Assembly: GCA_029339505.1 (NCBI GenBank)
Contig: JAQISU010000179.1
Coordinates: forward strand, 15,624,001-15,688,000
Source of the DNA: Unio delphinus
Lineage: Eukaryota; Mollusca; Bivalvia; Unionida; Unionidae
Reading direction: 5' to 3'
DNA: 64,000 nucleotides
A program made the translations under genes and the position numbers. Position 1 is the stretch's first letter, and each line of letters begins with the position of its first letter. This document shows, one piece after another, positions 47,404 to 60,159 of this stretch. Under the pieces are notes generated by a model that saw only the letters and a list, made by a program, of their open reading frames with translations, did no database searches and was not told the origin of the DNA.

Positions 47404-47943
47404 CTGAAAATTGGAGGGTCATACAATTATTTTATTACACTGAAAATTGCTGAATAGAAACCATTACTTCAGTAACATAACATGGGCAGAAGGAAGCGAT
47501 AGCATTTACTTCATTTTCATGAACTAGGTCAAAAAGTAGGTCACATGAAATACATGTCTATGGGTCCACACATACCAAATAAACCCAACTGTGAAATATA
47601 CACCTAAAAAATGATGTGATAGTTGTTGAGCATGCATGAAAGAATATATGCAAACTTGAAACAAAAATAGCAGATTTAACAAGTTTTTAGAAAAAAAAAA
47701 CAATATGCGTCTTTTTACACAATAACAATTATAAAATCAAAGATACACACCCAAACAATAGATGATTAAGGATGTTCCAGCAACAAACATATGCAAAAAA
47801 CCTTAATACATCTTTAAATAAGTAAGCAAAATAAGTAAGTAATCCAAAAATCTCAAGGCCTTTCTGTCTATTGTTGGAAAGCCCCAATCAAATTAGGATT
47901 GTCCACGGACTGCATGAAACCATAAGTGGCTAACTTGTTAATA

Positions 47944-48140
47944 GAAACACCGAAATACACTGAAAAAACCGAAATACACATGTATTTACGTGTTCTCTCT
48001 GTATATATCATTTTCCACTCACACATTTTGTTTTTATTTGAATAATAATATTAAGCAACAAAAATATGATTTATGATATGCATGTGTATTTCTGTGTATT
48101 TCGTTGTTGTTTTTTTTTCTTCAGTGTATTTCGGTGTTTC
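47944..48140. mobile_element. 197-bp MITE with exact inverted ends
   Basis: The terminal words gaaacaccgaaatacactga are exact inverted repeats, and a TA lies outside each end (47942-47943, 48141-48142). A second, inner aaaccgaaatacaca word repeats the motif. The ends are mariner-like by target choice. No coding content. Confidence 0.85.
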
Positions 48141-48989
48141 TAGTAACCCCTGGCTAACTGATAGCCAGGGATTCATAATTAGTCAACAAATAATTAGTAA
48201 ACAATGTTAACTGAATGATGCCCTTTTCTTTTCTTCTCCAAATAACCTTCAAAGTCTTGAAATGAGTGCAGAACTAACAGATTGTTCTTTTCACACTGAA
48301 TAAATGTGAGTAAAAATAAAATCGAAATATACAGTACTTTCGTTTCTATTGCACGTGTACTTTTACCTGAACATTTAGCAGTTAATTAAAAGTCAAGACA
48401 ATACTTAACAACACTTCTCAAGAATCGATACATAATGTCATTTCTTTTTTCACCTAAAGATGCATGCTAAATATGCCTATATTCACCTTAAATTGCGAGC
48501 TTAATTTATAATAAGGCCTGAGAGCCAATTTTGCAGGATTTGCTTCACATATAAAAAAAAAAAACATGTATTCCATGCATGAGGTTATCATGCGAGTAAA
48601 ATGTATGATGCAAACAGAATAGAAAACAAAAAAGACCTGTTTGATCTCTGGGTCTAATGTTAATTTTCAAAAGTTGCTTAGGATGACCGTGACCACCACC
48701 ACCCGCATTTGTATGGCTACATTTGGGCTATTTACAAGGCCACATCGATATACTGTTGTGCTCGGAAATGTGTACTCCCTGAACCTAATAAATTTCAAAC
48801 CATAAATATCATGCGCCCACGCAAATGACTGCAATGTGCAATCTTTTGAAGAAACAATTAGCTCAATGTACACAACTTGCAGTGCCATGATGCAGACGAC
48901 TATCTAGACTGGGCTCCTGTCAAAAGTATACATATTGTCGGTATCTAACTACCGTTTGGAAATCAGGCTTACGCTCGTGAAGAAAATCC

Positions 48990-49430
48990 GATGTCGTATT
49001 GCAGGCACTCACGAAGAAAATAAGTGTTGTGATGCACTCTCTTTATGGAGACCAATGTTGTGATGCAAACTCTCTCGAAAGAATTCAGAGTTGTGATGAT
49101 AAATCCAGTATTGTGATGCAATCTCTTGTGAATAAAATCCAGTGTTGTGATGCAAACTCCAGTGAAATAAATTCAGTGTTGTGATGTAAGCTTTCTCTAT
49201 TAATGATAAAAGGAATCAAGTATTATGTTGCAGACTCTCTTTAAGGAATCCAGTGTTGTGACGCAAACTCTCTTAAAATTAATCCAGTGTTGTGATGCAA
49301 TCTCTTATAAATAAAATCCAGTGTTATGAATAAAATCCAGTATTGTGATGCAAACACTTAGGAGGGAATCCAGTGTTGTGATGCAGATTCTCATGAATAA
49401 AAATCCATTGTTGTGATGCAAACCAGAGGC
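48990..49430 (+). repeat. Degenerate 30-34 bp minisatellite, block 1
   Basis: About 13 units of the form ccagtgttgtgatgcaaact plus a variable ctcttgaataaaa linker. The same unit, same orientation, reappears at 54066-54195, implying that the intervening 4.6 kb was inserted into one array or that a segment was duplicated. Confidence 0.85.
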
Positions 49431-49522
49431 GGTATATTAGGAGTATCACCCATAAAGAAAACTCTAATATTCTAATGCACCTCTACTTCTCTGGATACTA
49501 TATCCATACTTTCTTTGCCATG

Positions 49523-49525
<3 letters not shown>

Positions 49526-49558
<33 letters not shown>
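49526..49558. repeat. (CA)n microsatellite
   Basis: About 16 CA units between the minisatellite and dispersed repeat copy 2. Confidence 0.95.
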
Positions 49559-49560
<2 letters not shown>

Positions 49561-49561
49561 A

Positions 49562-49923
49562 AACGTTTTGAATACTCATCAAATTAAATGAAATTTAAAA
49601 TACAATAAATTTTGGTAAAGATGCATCTTTCATTGTGCACATTTATCTGTCTTTTTCGTAACATAAAACAGCAAAACGGAATAATGTTCTGAATTAAAAT
49701 TTGTCAGATTATCGCAAAATAACTATTTATGAAGTTTTCCACCTTTTTATCTGTATAAATTTATTTGTAACAAATACGTTCAAATACGAGAATATCTCAT
49801 GTTTTGCTTGATAATTAAGTTTTGGAGACCAAGCGTACAGCTCTACTATACTCCTTTCTTTCTCTAGTTTTTCCTAACCATTATAACTTCGGAAAACATT
49901 TATTTTGTTCACAAAATGTTCCA
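49562..49923 (-). repeat. Dispersed repeat, copy 2
   Basis: Reverse-complement relative of 23117-23474, with matching blocks throughout. It lies inside the segment that separates the two minisatellite blocks, so it may belong to that inserted unit. Confidence 0.82.
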
Positions 49924-50002
49924 AATTTTATTATAAAACATATTATATAAGAATTGTCACAATATATGTTACAAATAAATAATTGTCAGTTGTATTTTAA
50001 AA

Positions 50003-50130
50003 TTGGGCCGAATTGTCTTTGGTTGGGCCGAATTGTCTTTCGAGTTGGGCCGAATTGTCTTTAAAGTTGGGCTGAATTGTCTAATTTTCCGTAAAAGTTG
50101 GGCCGAATTGTCTTGGTCCGAATTGTCCAA
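50003..50130 (+). repeat. GGGCCGAATTGTC tandem repeat
   Basis: Five to six units of gttgggccgaattgtcttt with spacers of 17-33 bp. It is markedly more GC-rich than its flanks. Confidence 0.88.
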
Positions 50131-50484
50131 TAGCCGGCGGGGCCAACGCTCAGGGCCAGAGCACAGGTGCTCGACGCGAGCTTGATTTGAAAAAAATAAT
50201 GATACTATATACATGTAGTATGATAGTGAAGGTCCTATGTCAGAATAGGTTGGGTCGGGAATCTGGACACTTTTTCACATCCGGGCATTTTCAGTGCATG
50301 GTTACGACGGCAGAGGTGAAAACAACCGCCATTGTTCTAGTTACCTGAGTAACGTGTGCCGTGTGGGGAACATTTACACATTTTAAGAGATGCGTAAGAT
50401 TTGCATTGTTGGTGTTTGCACAAACCATCATATGCAAAAGAAAAATTAAAATAATTATAAACTCCTAAATTACCTAATACGTCT

Positions 50485-52242
<1,758 letters not shown>

Positions 52243-52247
52243 ATTAG

Positions 52248-53354
52248 TGTAATGTTATTTATTATTGAAGAATAACCGTAGAAGATTCCGCTCTCGATTC
52301 TATTGTGCGAACTGTTGATTTTGACAGACAGCATTTTGCATAGTGTCCTCTGTTCTTACACTTATGGCATTCTGCTTCTTTTGCAGGACATTGGTCTCGA
52401 GAATGATTTCCTTTCCACATCTCATGCATCTTTTTCTGTTGACATTATTTTGTTGAACATTTGGAAAGTTATGTTTCTGTTTCCAATATTTCAGTGAAGA
52501 CGATTTTTCTGCATCCATTTCAGTCATTCGTTCTCCATTTGCTCGTATCGTTTTTTGCTGCTTATTCACAGCCTCATTTTGTCGAGCTTGACTAACGGCA
52601 GATTCTAGAATTAGATTCGCATCTAACTACAATTTTTCTGACAGTTTTGAATCTCGCAGTCCAACTACAAGTCGATCTCTGATCATTTCATCATGTAGTG
52701 ACCCGAAATTACAATTTTCTGCTAACACATAGATAGCAGTAACAAAACTGTCTACTAATTCTCCCTCTTCCTGTTTTCTTTGATTAAAGTTTGCTCTTTC
52801 AAATATTACATTCCTCTTTGGAATGATATATCGCACGAATTTATCTGTCACAGGCTTCCACTTATTTTGATCTTCCTCTGTCAGATTGAACGAAGACAAA
52901 ATGTCATCAGCCTCACTTCCCATGGAATAAATCAAGGTATTCACTTGTATTTCTTCCTCTTTTTCACTAAGTCCAAACTCTTGACGAAAGCGTTCAAAAC
53001 GCTGAAACCAGTTTTCCCAAGTTTCAGGTCTCGAAAAGTCAAATTTGTCCAGATTTGTAAATTGAAATGAAGCCAATTTCAACTCTGATAATTTCAATCC
53101 TGTGTTTTTACCGCAGCCACCATGTAACGTTATTTGTTATTGAAGAATAACCGTAGAAGGCGTTATGTAGAATTTATTCAATACAATACATCTATACAGC
53201 TTGGAAGGGGAGTAAAGTCTGCCCTAAGAATATATTTCCCATGGAACTTAAACCCTAGTGTATGTATAACACAAACCAGCTGTTGGTGTGTATCAGTTCT
53301 AGTCCAGTGTGGGATATTTGATTACATTTACTGTCAAGTAATATTTCAAAGCTA
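52248..53354 (-). mobile_element. gag-only remnant of a Ty3/gypsy LTR element
   Basis: A 5' LTR whose end reads CTTCTACGGTTATTCTTCAA...GTTACA (plus 53123-53159) is followed by the primer site TGGTGGCTGCGGTAA and gag. Gag runs directly into a second copy of the same LTR end (plus 52248-52284). Protease, polymerase, integrase and most of the 3' LTR are gone. A possible 5-bp duplication, attag, occurs at 52243-52247 and 53355-53359. That would make the 5' LTR 232 bp, though its start would then be TA and not TG, so this border is tentative. Confidence 0.7.
52288..53097 (-). pseudogene. Gypsy Gag with tandem zinc knuckles, broken
   Basis: Starts MKLSELKLASFQFTNLDKFD and continues with the capsid-like blocks WENWFQRFERFRQEFGL, VNTLIYSMG and DEMIRDRLVVGLRD. 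A TAG at about 52627 interrupts it, then it goes on to the knuckle CMRCGK. One base lost there moves the rest to another frame, where the second knuckle CHKCKNRGHYAKC lies. Gag packages the element RNA. The pattern matches the invertebrate gypsy group often labelled K02A2.6-like. Confidence 0.82.
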
Positions 53355-54065
53355 ATTAGATTAAGGCTTACACTACAATCATGACCTTGACGGTTAACAT
53401 CTTATCAAAGTAATAGAATCTGGTCAAGGATGTTGACCATGTATTGTACTCTAACATATAAAATATAAATCAGATTCTGTAGTTTTGTCGCACTTGTTGG
53501 GGTGAAGGAGTATCGATTAGCGGACAGATGATGAATGTAGTCTGTACTATATGGTGGTATCATTTTCTAAGTGAGATTTCCTTCCTGCCTTATCAACCTA
53601 AATTATATTACATCTAAAATATTCGACAAACACATATATATCGTTTTAAATCCTGCTTGAACAGAAGACCATTGAACATTTCTGAACAGAAAACAGAAAA
53701 AAGAAACAAAATATAGGTAAACAAAAACGGTTTGTAATATCGAACATAACTAACGCCACCGTGCTGTTACTAAGCAATTGTTTTCACCTCCACAATATGG
53801 CGGAAAGTAGGTCGCTAAGCTCGCGACGTCATGGCGACCCAACCTATGGGTCATATGGGTAATCTAAGGTATTTTTGTCACTTTGTATGATTTTTTCCTT
53901 TAGATCATTATTATTTTTTCAAATAAAGCTCGCATCAAGCACCTGTGCGCCAGAGAATATAGCTTGACAAACTCATAAGGACGACCTTAGGCCTGAAGTG
54001 CGGGGCCCCCTCAAGAGCGGGACTTGGGGCGGTCGACCCACTTGCCAACCCCAAACGCCGTTCAT

Positions 54066-54195
54066 CTCGAAGGAGTCTAGTGTTGTGGTGCAGACTCTCT
54101 TGAAGTAATCCAATGCTATGATGCCCTCTTATGACTAAAATTCAGTGTCACGATGCACACTCTCGTCAAGAAAATCCAGTGTTATGATGGTGTCT
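54066..54195 (+). repeat. Degenerate minisatellite, block 2
   Basis: Four units like agtctagtgttgtggtgcag with the same linker as block 1 (48990-49430). Confidence 0.85.
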
Positions 54196-54773
54196 ATACA
54201 GCATGCATTATTACGCACTCTTACTATAACGCAGGGGTTCCTGTTTTACATAACAGGGATTAGTTACAAAATGAACGGGCGTGTGCATCCAGTAAGAAAG
54301 TAACCCTGTTCAAATCGAGATGTTTAATTTACTGTTTTTCGCTTGCCACACAAAACCTCTTATCGTGCCAATTTGTGGCACGTATGCCGTAGGTTGCAGA
54401 CCCTGCTATGACGCTTTAAATGTGAACTTTGAATATACTGCCTTATGGGTAAGGGAGCCTTACAACGAAATACGCTATTCATAATTTTCATCCACTTTAA
54501 AATATATTTTAAAAAATCAATATTTTGTTTCTATGTAACCCGTACTAAATATGAGACTCGAAGAAGGGGCACCCTCAGAATTATTTTTTTGGTGGGGGAT
54601 GGGGAGGTGGCAAGCACGTAGTGGTCAGCTATTAAGTTTTAGGCCACAGGATGTAGGCCAAAACATGTTTAGAGGTGAAATCCTCTTGCCCCTATATGTA
54701 GACTCGCATGTTTCGAAGGGTCTAGGGGAAAACTATAATACTTAGAAGGAATAAAAAAGGACTGGTTTGGCAC

Positions 54774-54805
<32 letters not shown>

Positions 54806-56615
54806 GAAGTAGTAGTAGTAGTAGTAATGATTAGTATTATTACTATTATAAGAAGAAGAAGAAATGTAATATTTGTTGAAATCAGCAAACTATCTTACTA
54901 ATAATAACATTAGCATTATAAAAATATTTTATCTTCTATTCATATTTTTTATGAATTAATTTTGCTTTATTGGCAATAATAATACTTTTACGGTAAAACC
55001 ACTTTTGTTCAGACTGCATTATTGTCGAACATTTGTACAAAAAGGGACAACTAACTTTAGTCACTTTTCCAAATGCCAATTTTATTTGTGGACACTTCTC
55101 AGTCTGTTCGCTATGTTTAGATATCGCTATTGAAGTGCCTCCCCCCACAAAGATTTATAAAGGCCTTTGGGAGTATCTGTATCCCCAGATATATAGAGCT
55201 GTCATTTATTTTGGTTTGGGTGGGTCTTGTAGGGTTCTTGTTAAAAGGATCCTATATTTTCCTCCCAATGGATATAAGGTCGAATGGTTATGTATTTTTT
55301 ATGACGTGTACTTCTGTCTGCCGACAAAGCAGTCTTTGGGCAGTTTCAATGTCATTATCGTAGTTTATGTGAATCTGGCCGGGCATCTTCCCTATTGTAT
55401 TTGTTTGCTATTTGTGTATGCTACGTTCTCTTATTGCTGTATAATTTTCATGTTATGACTGCCTATTGTACAGTCATATTAGCGTTAGTTTAGCTGTTTC
55501 TATTCCATATGTATTTATAGTACGAGACAAACACTTTTAATCTATCTCTGTACTGGTGATAGTTTTACAAACAGCGACGAGTTCCCATTTTAAGAGAATT
55601 TAAATCAATTCAAAATACCAGCAGGTAAAACTGAGAATTTTAATTTGCAATATTAATTTATCGATAAAATTAAGTTGTATCTGTCATTTTGCATTCCTTG
55701 AGAATCTGTCATTATTGTCAAATTGCATTTTCGGTAATTTCTCTGAAATTATTGTACATCATAAGGCGATTACACAACCGATCACCTACTACTTCATGGC
55801 CAATTTCAGACGTCGGTAATGCGACAGTCTACCACGTTAAAATTGTAACACTTGCATGAATCCGTTTCAGACCTTTCACACAGGCGTACAGACCATTCCT
55901 ATGGCTTACATACGTTCTTGTCTGCATCCCTACCTACACAAATTAGATACGTACAGCTAAGTATTGTATTCACTATGTAGTAATAAAACTAAATACATTT
56001 TTATTACCAAATATGTCTGTAATTCGTTGAAATACTTAAGAATTGATCATATATGTTATAGACTACTAAATCTCACGAAAACTGACTAGATATTAACACT
56101 GTAGTTGCAATTAACACCAGCTTTTTTCCACATTCCAAAAGCCTGAGTGAACAGAGGAAAGTATTCAACATTTTAATGAAATACAGTTCTTAGTTCATTT
56201 TCAAAGGTGATGGGCAATTACTTTTCTAGGTCAAAGGTAATGTTCAATCAGCATTCATAATGGGGTTGAAACCTATACAAAAGTGTGCTGCTTGAAAAGG
56301 TTAGGTTCTTCAGTGGCGATTTAAAATCGCAGATGTAGCAAACCTAAAACTATCCAATATTTTAAAGTAAATGCATGGATTAAACAGACGTGTGTGTTTC
56401 TAAAACAATGATTTGAAAGTTGAGCACTGAGTATGAAATACTAATATAATCTATATCGGGGTTTGCACATATACAAGGAAATCCCTGTTAAAGGGTTACA
56501 TAATTTGTCGGATAAAGACCCCTGCTAATTTACCGTAGACAGAAAAAAAGTAGCGTAGGTCATACCAGAGATAATGTGATGCTGACTTGTCTTGAGTGCA
56601 ACAGACGAAGAGGTG
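54196..56615. other. Sequence with short microsatellites and an unassigned open frame
   Basis: (ATT)n and (GTA)n at 54773-54824. A 141-codon plus-strand frame at 55033-55458 is rich in Cys, Phe and Tyr with hydrophobic C-terminal stretches (NVIIVVYVNLAGHLPYCICL). No family recognised and no partner exons. The rest is AT-rich without named features. Confidence 0.4.
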
Positions 56616-57566
56616 TTAGTTAAGACCACGCGGCGGTAATTGAGTATCCTCGGGTATCAATTGTAGTTGTTCACGAGTAAATCCTGGCTGAGGAGCAGTT
56701 GAATCCACCCTATAGACTGACGGTCTACCCGTAGATCTCGTTATACTAGATGTTTTATGTGCAGTAACACTCCAAATAGGATCAGTAGCTCGTTTTTTGC
56801 CACCTTCGAGCTCTCCTGGTTCATATAAATGCCTAACAGTGACATTGCCAAGTATTGGTTGTTTTGATAAATCACTTTGCGGTTTTACGGGTATATACTT
56901 TTTTTAAATCGCGTTGTTAGGATTCATATTAATTGTTCGAGTAATCTCATTATTTAGCGCAATAAATGCGCCTGGTAATCTCTTGACCCATTCACGAGAT
57001 CGTTTATCCTGAATAAATTCCTTCGCGTATTGATATCCAAATAACCGTTCAGCAAGTGTCCGATGAAATCGTTCAACAATTGCCTGATCGCGATGTAGTG
57101 CAGTATGTCCTCATCTGATGGTGACATTATGAACACTGCATCCTGAAATTCCTTTCCAGAATCAACTTGTAATAGATTTGGCCAGTGCAGAGGACCTCGT
57201 CGATAAATCCTTTTAAACGCAGAAGCCACTTCAGTTGATGATTTTGTCTTTAGCGGTTCTGTTTGTTTTTTGTCGACTCGCAACATCAACTACGGTTAGC
57301 GCATACTTATAAAAACCATCACGCGGCAGAAATAATATATCAGCCTGATGAACCTCATTAGGGACGCTGACATCAAAATGCGAGTAGTTAATTTGTTTAG
57401 GCGGTGGTAGATAAATTTGCCCTATCGCTTGTTTGGGTAACCAATCCGCTGCAGTAGTATTTTTCATCTTTGTGGCGCTAGCGAGTTTACTGAATGCTGC
57501 TTTACCCCTCCAGTATCCTTTTGGAGAATAATAAATAGATTCCACGATGTTATTAATTACCAGCAC
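56616..57566 (-). pseudogene. Polinton integrase (rve), two frameshifts and one stop
   Basis: The N-terminal part from MLVINNIVESIYY carries AADWLPKQAIGQIYLP. The core has the first Asp in VHQADILFLP (near 57350), the second in LLQVDSGKEF (near 57160) and the Glu in a IVERFHRTL block (near 57065), so the DDE set survives. The frame shifts near 57270 and 57110, and a TAA sits near 56905. The C-terminal tail keeps the chromo-like HLYEPGELEGGKKRATDPIW block typical of Maverick integrases and ends at the TAA at 56616. It would insert the element's DNA ends into chromosomes; this copy cannot. Confidence 0.85.
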
Positions 57567-58077
57567 CCAGCATTAATTTACTTTTAATCGCCGATTTTAT
57601 CAACCATGAAGCCAATTTTTCTTTAAAGGATTGATCAGTGATAGAATTCAACGCATGAATCAATTTTACATCTGCGATATGTCTGTTTTGCAGATTACTG
57701 CTTTTATAAGCAACGTCATGAGCATGACACGCCTCATCAATGGCGTTTATTGGGTTTTCACCGGGTTGGGGTTGGTTTTAATCATCGAGTCTGATATCGA
57801 GTCTGGTCCCGGGTCCACAATAACTATATCCTGGAAGGTGTTTTAATCCTGGATACTTCGCCCAAGGTGCACCTGGGAGTTTTAATAACTTGGCTGCAAT
57901 ATCACCTACTCGTTTTGTTTTTAAAACATCTCCAGATTTCATAGAAACAAGTCTAAAATTTTTTGTACCACATTGTACACACTTACCAGCAAGTGCTGAT
58001 CTGTTATTTTTAGTTGTAATCGTCGTTAAGTCGTTTGTGCCAGTACGCTTCTTACATTTCACACAATATAGATCCAT
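57553..58077 (-). pseudogene. Zinc-ribbon plus phospholipase A2-like virion protein, one nonsense codon
   Basis: 174 codons in one frame with a single TAA at codon 100 (57778-57780). The N-terminal zinc ribbon has CVKC (5-8) and CVQC (33-36). A viral PLA2 domain follows. Its calcium loop YCGPGT is at 86-91, before the stop, and the catalytic His-Asp pair is at 120-121, after it. Parvovirus VP1 and adintovirus/Polinton virion proteins carry this domain to breach membranes during entry. Apart from the stop the reading frame is conserved, suggesting a recent nonsense change or translation of only the zinc-ribbon half. Confidence 0.72.
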
Positions 58078-58094
58078 TATTTATTTATAATAAC

Positions 58095-58757
58095 ATGAAT
58101 GTAATTGATGTTTCGGCGACAAAAAAACGAGAACCAGTTAAACACTATGCAGCGCTACCGAATGATATTCACATGATTATAATCGGACCATCTGGGAGTG
58201 GCAAGACACAACTGGTACTTAATTTGATAATGAGATGGATGAAATGGGATAAACTACATTTGATTGCTCCTAGTGTAGACGATCAGCGATGTTACGAGGT
58301 GTTAAAGGATTTTAACGAGAAAGCAAAATCAGAAATCGATGAGGATATTATTGAGTTTATAACTGATATCGAGGAAGCACCGAGCATTGATGATATTGAT
58401 GGAAGTATTAATAATTTAGTCGTATATGATGATGTCATGTTAGACAATCAAAATAATCCTGCTAGGATATTTTACAGAGCTAGGCATACAAATACCGATG
58501 TGATATATATCACTCAACGATACGCTCAAATACCAAACGTGATCAGAGATAACTGCAATATTCTTGCTGTATTCAACGGAGTTGACACACATACGCTACG
58601 AAATATTTGGCAAACTTGGTGCGGTGGTGATATGGATTATAATCTCTTTAGAAATTTCTTTAGTCGTGTTCAGTCAATTCCACATGGATTTGTAACGATA
58701 AATGTGCATGATTCTAGATCAAGATATCGTATCGGACTCGATCAAATATTCGGTTGA
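58095..58757 (+). CDS. A32-like genome-packaging ATPase
   Basis: 220 codons, fully open. I choose the Met at 58095 (MNVIDVSATKK) because upstream in-frame codons overlap the divergent PLA2 gene. Walker A is GPSGSGKT at residues 31-38. Walker B is LVVYDDVML, with the acidic pair at 112-113. A sensor-like block VIYITQRYAQIPNVIRDNC follows, as in poxvirus A32 and Polinton packaging ATPases. It would pump the DNA genome into capsids. Being intact between broken neighbours, it is either young or under some constraint. Polinton ATPases are usually this size. Confidence 0.88.
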   Translation: MNVIDVSATKKREPVKHYAALPNDIHMIIIGPSGSGKTQLVLNLIMRWMKWDKLHLIAPSVDDQRCYEVLKDFNEKAKSEIDEDIIEFITDIEEAPSIDDIDGSINNLVVYDDVMLDNQNNPARIFYRARHTNTDVIYITQRYAQIPNVIRDNCNILAVFNGVDTHTLRNIWQTWCGGDMDYNLFRNFFSRVQSIPHGFVTINVHDSRSRYRIGLDQIFG

Positions 58758-58814
58758 AATCGTATAGAGTTTTACCATAACAATTCGTCGCCGCAGCGCC
58801 ATCGGTGCCTGGTA

Positions 58815-58920
58815 TGTAGCTTGACAAACCGAAACCATTTCTCTTTTTTTTGTCTGCCTGAATTGGTTTCGGTTTGCTTGAAATGGTTTCGGTTTGCTTG
58901 AAATAGTTTCGGTCTGTCCA
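58815..58920. repeat. Short tandem and inverted GAAATGGTTTCGGTTTGCTT repeat
   Basis: Two to three direct units of ggtttcggtttgcttgaaat on the right and an inverted copy (acaaaccgaaaccatttc) on the left, so the region can form a hairpin. It lies just past the ATPase and may mark the fragment end. Confidence 0.75.
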
Positions 58921-59029
58921 CCCTCTTTGCTGCTAAGAATTTTAAATGACTGCCTTCGGGATCGTATTGAATATCAGACAGGCACCGTTTGATTTAAGAC
59001 CAAATGGTTATCATAACAGCGTCCAAGCA

Positions 59030-60145
59030 AAGGAGTCTGACGTTTAATCCATAAAGTACGTCTAAATCTTCGAAAATATGAAATCAATTTATCGGTTATA
59101 TATTCATTTATATAACCGTGTCACGGAAGTGTATACACACTTTTATTTATTAAATACATGTACTCGAGTTTCTTTTTTTTGGTGTACAATGATACACGAG
59201 GATGATTAATGTATATTGTGTCGTATTTCAAACACGTGAGTTCGGTCCATCTTATGCCGCACGTGCGAAGTGCTTTCGATCGGAAGAACCTAATGCCTTT
59301 TTGTGCACAGACACTATCTCTATATAAATATCTCACCGTATGTAAAGCTATTAAAGCTAGGTCTTAAAGCTGTTTTTAGTACAGTAGGTTTCTTATCGAG
59401 CAATGTTAGGTTGTAATTATTGTGCCGGTAATGCAATTTTTATGACTTACCACGTATAACATTATTACCGTTTCATGTATAGTACACGGTGTTGTATATG
59501 TCTTTAGCTATCAGTCTAGAGTGTCCATGTGTCCAGAATGTGTAGAGCTGTCTGGAGTGTTCAGAGTGGCTAGAGGTACTAGAGCGTTCCAAGTTATCGG
59601 AGTGATCAATGTCTACGAGGTGCAAGCTGAAAACCAAACTTCAGGAATTAACTGTAGCAGCCGTGGAGCTGAAATATAGTGTGTTTATTACGGAGTGTTA
59701 TCTTCATGCGTATATTCTTCTAACCGTGGGCTACTTTTGAGGTTCGTAAAACCCATTGTATCTTTCGGGACTGTAAAGATAGGTTGTATATCTGTCCTTT
59801 TTCGTTTGCATAATTTCACTGAGGTAATTAATTTTAGTACATGAGTAAAAATTCTACATTGTTAGCTAGCTGAGAAAACTATATCCATCTTTCCATTGTG
59901 TAGCCACTGTGAATCATTCACCCCTTGTCTTTGTATTTTGTGAATTAATTTATTTGTATTTTGTATTATTACATTTGTGTGTTCTTATGTTAATTAATCC
60001 AGTAAACATTGTATTTATATAATCGTCAAAAGTTTTATTTTGTTAATCCGGAAATCCCAACCGGTTATCTTGCTACAAACTGATAAGGTGATTTCTTGTT
60101 TTCAGAGATTTCGCCATACTTTATTGATAAAACGTCAAACTCCTG
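59030..60145. mobile_element. 1.1 kb TIR element related to the 4889-5045 hairpin
   Basis: The left end aaggagtctgacgtttaatc and right end gataaaacgtcaaactcctg are inverted repeats continuing inward for about 70 bases, through the 'aaatct' and 'atcggt / tgataaggtgattt' blocks. The interior holds no recognisable transposase. The right end is nearly the consensus of the hairpin MITE arms at 4889-5045, so both belong to one family. Confidence 0.8.
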
Positions 60146-60159
60146 TGGCCCAATTGAAA

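Larger units (their letters stand above)
56616..58757. mobile_element. Polinton/Maverick (adintovirus-like) segment
   Basis: Three typical genes packed in 2.1 kb: an rve-type integrase and a phospholipase A2-like virion protein on the minus strand, and an A32/FtsK-like packaging ATPase on the plus strand. The two minus genes overlap by 14 bp (57553-57566). The ATPase and PLA2 gene start 17 bp apart back to back, leaving a very short shared promoter region. Polintons also encode a protein-primed DNA polymerase, capsid proteins and a protease; none is seen here, nor are terminal repeats. This is an internal fragment in an intron of the C3-like gene. Confidence 0.88.

Noticed and set aside
56954..57566. 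Gypsy-type integrase at the Polinton segment
   Set aside because: The C-terminal YEPGELEGG-type block and the neighbouring ATPase and PLA2 genes fit Maverick/Polinton, and there is no zinc HHCC or GPY module.
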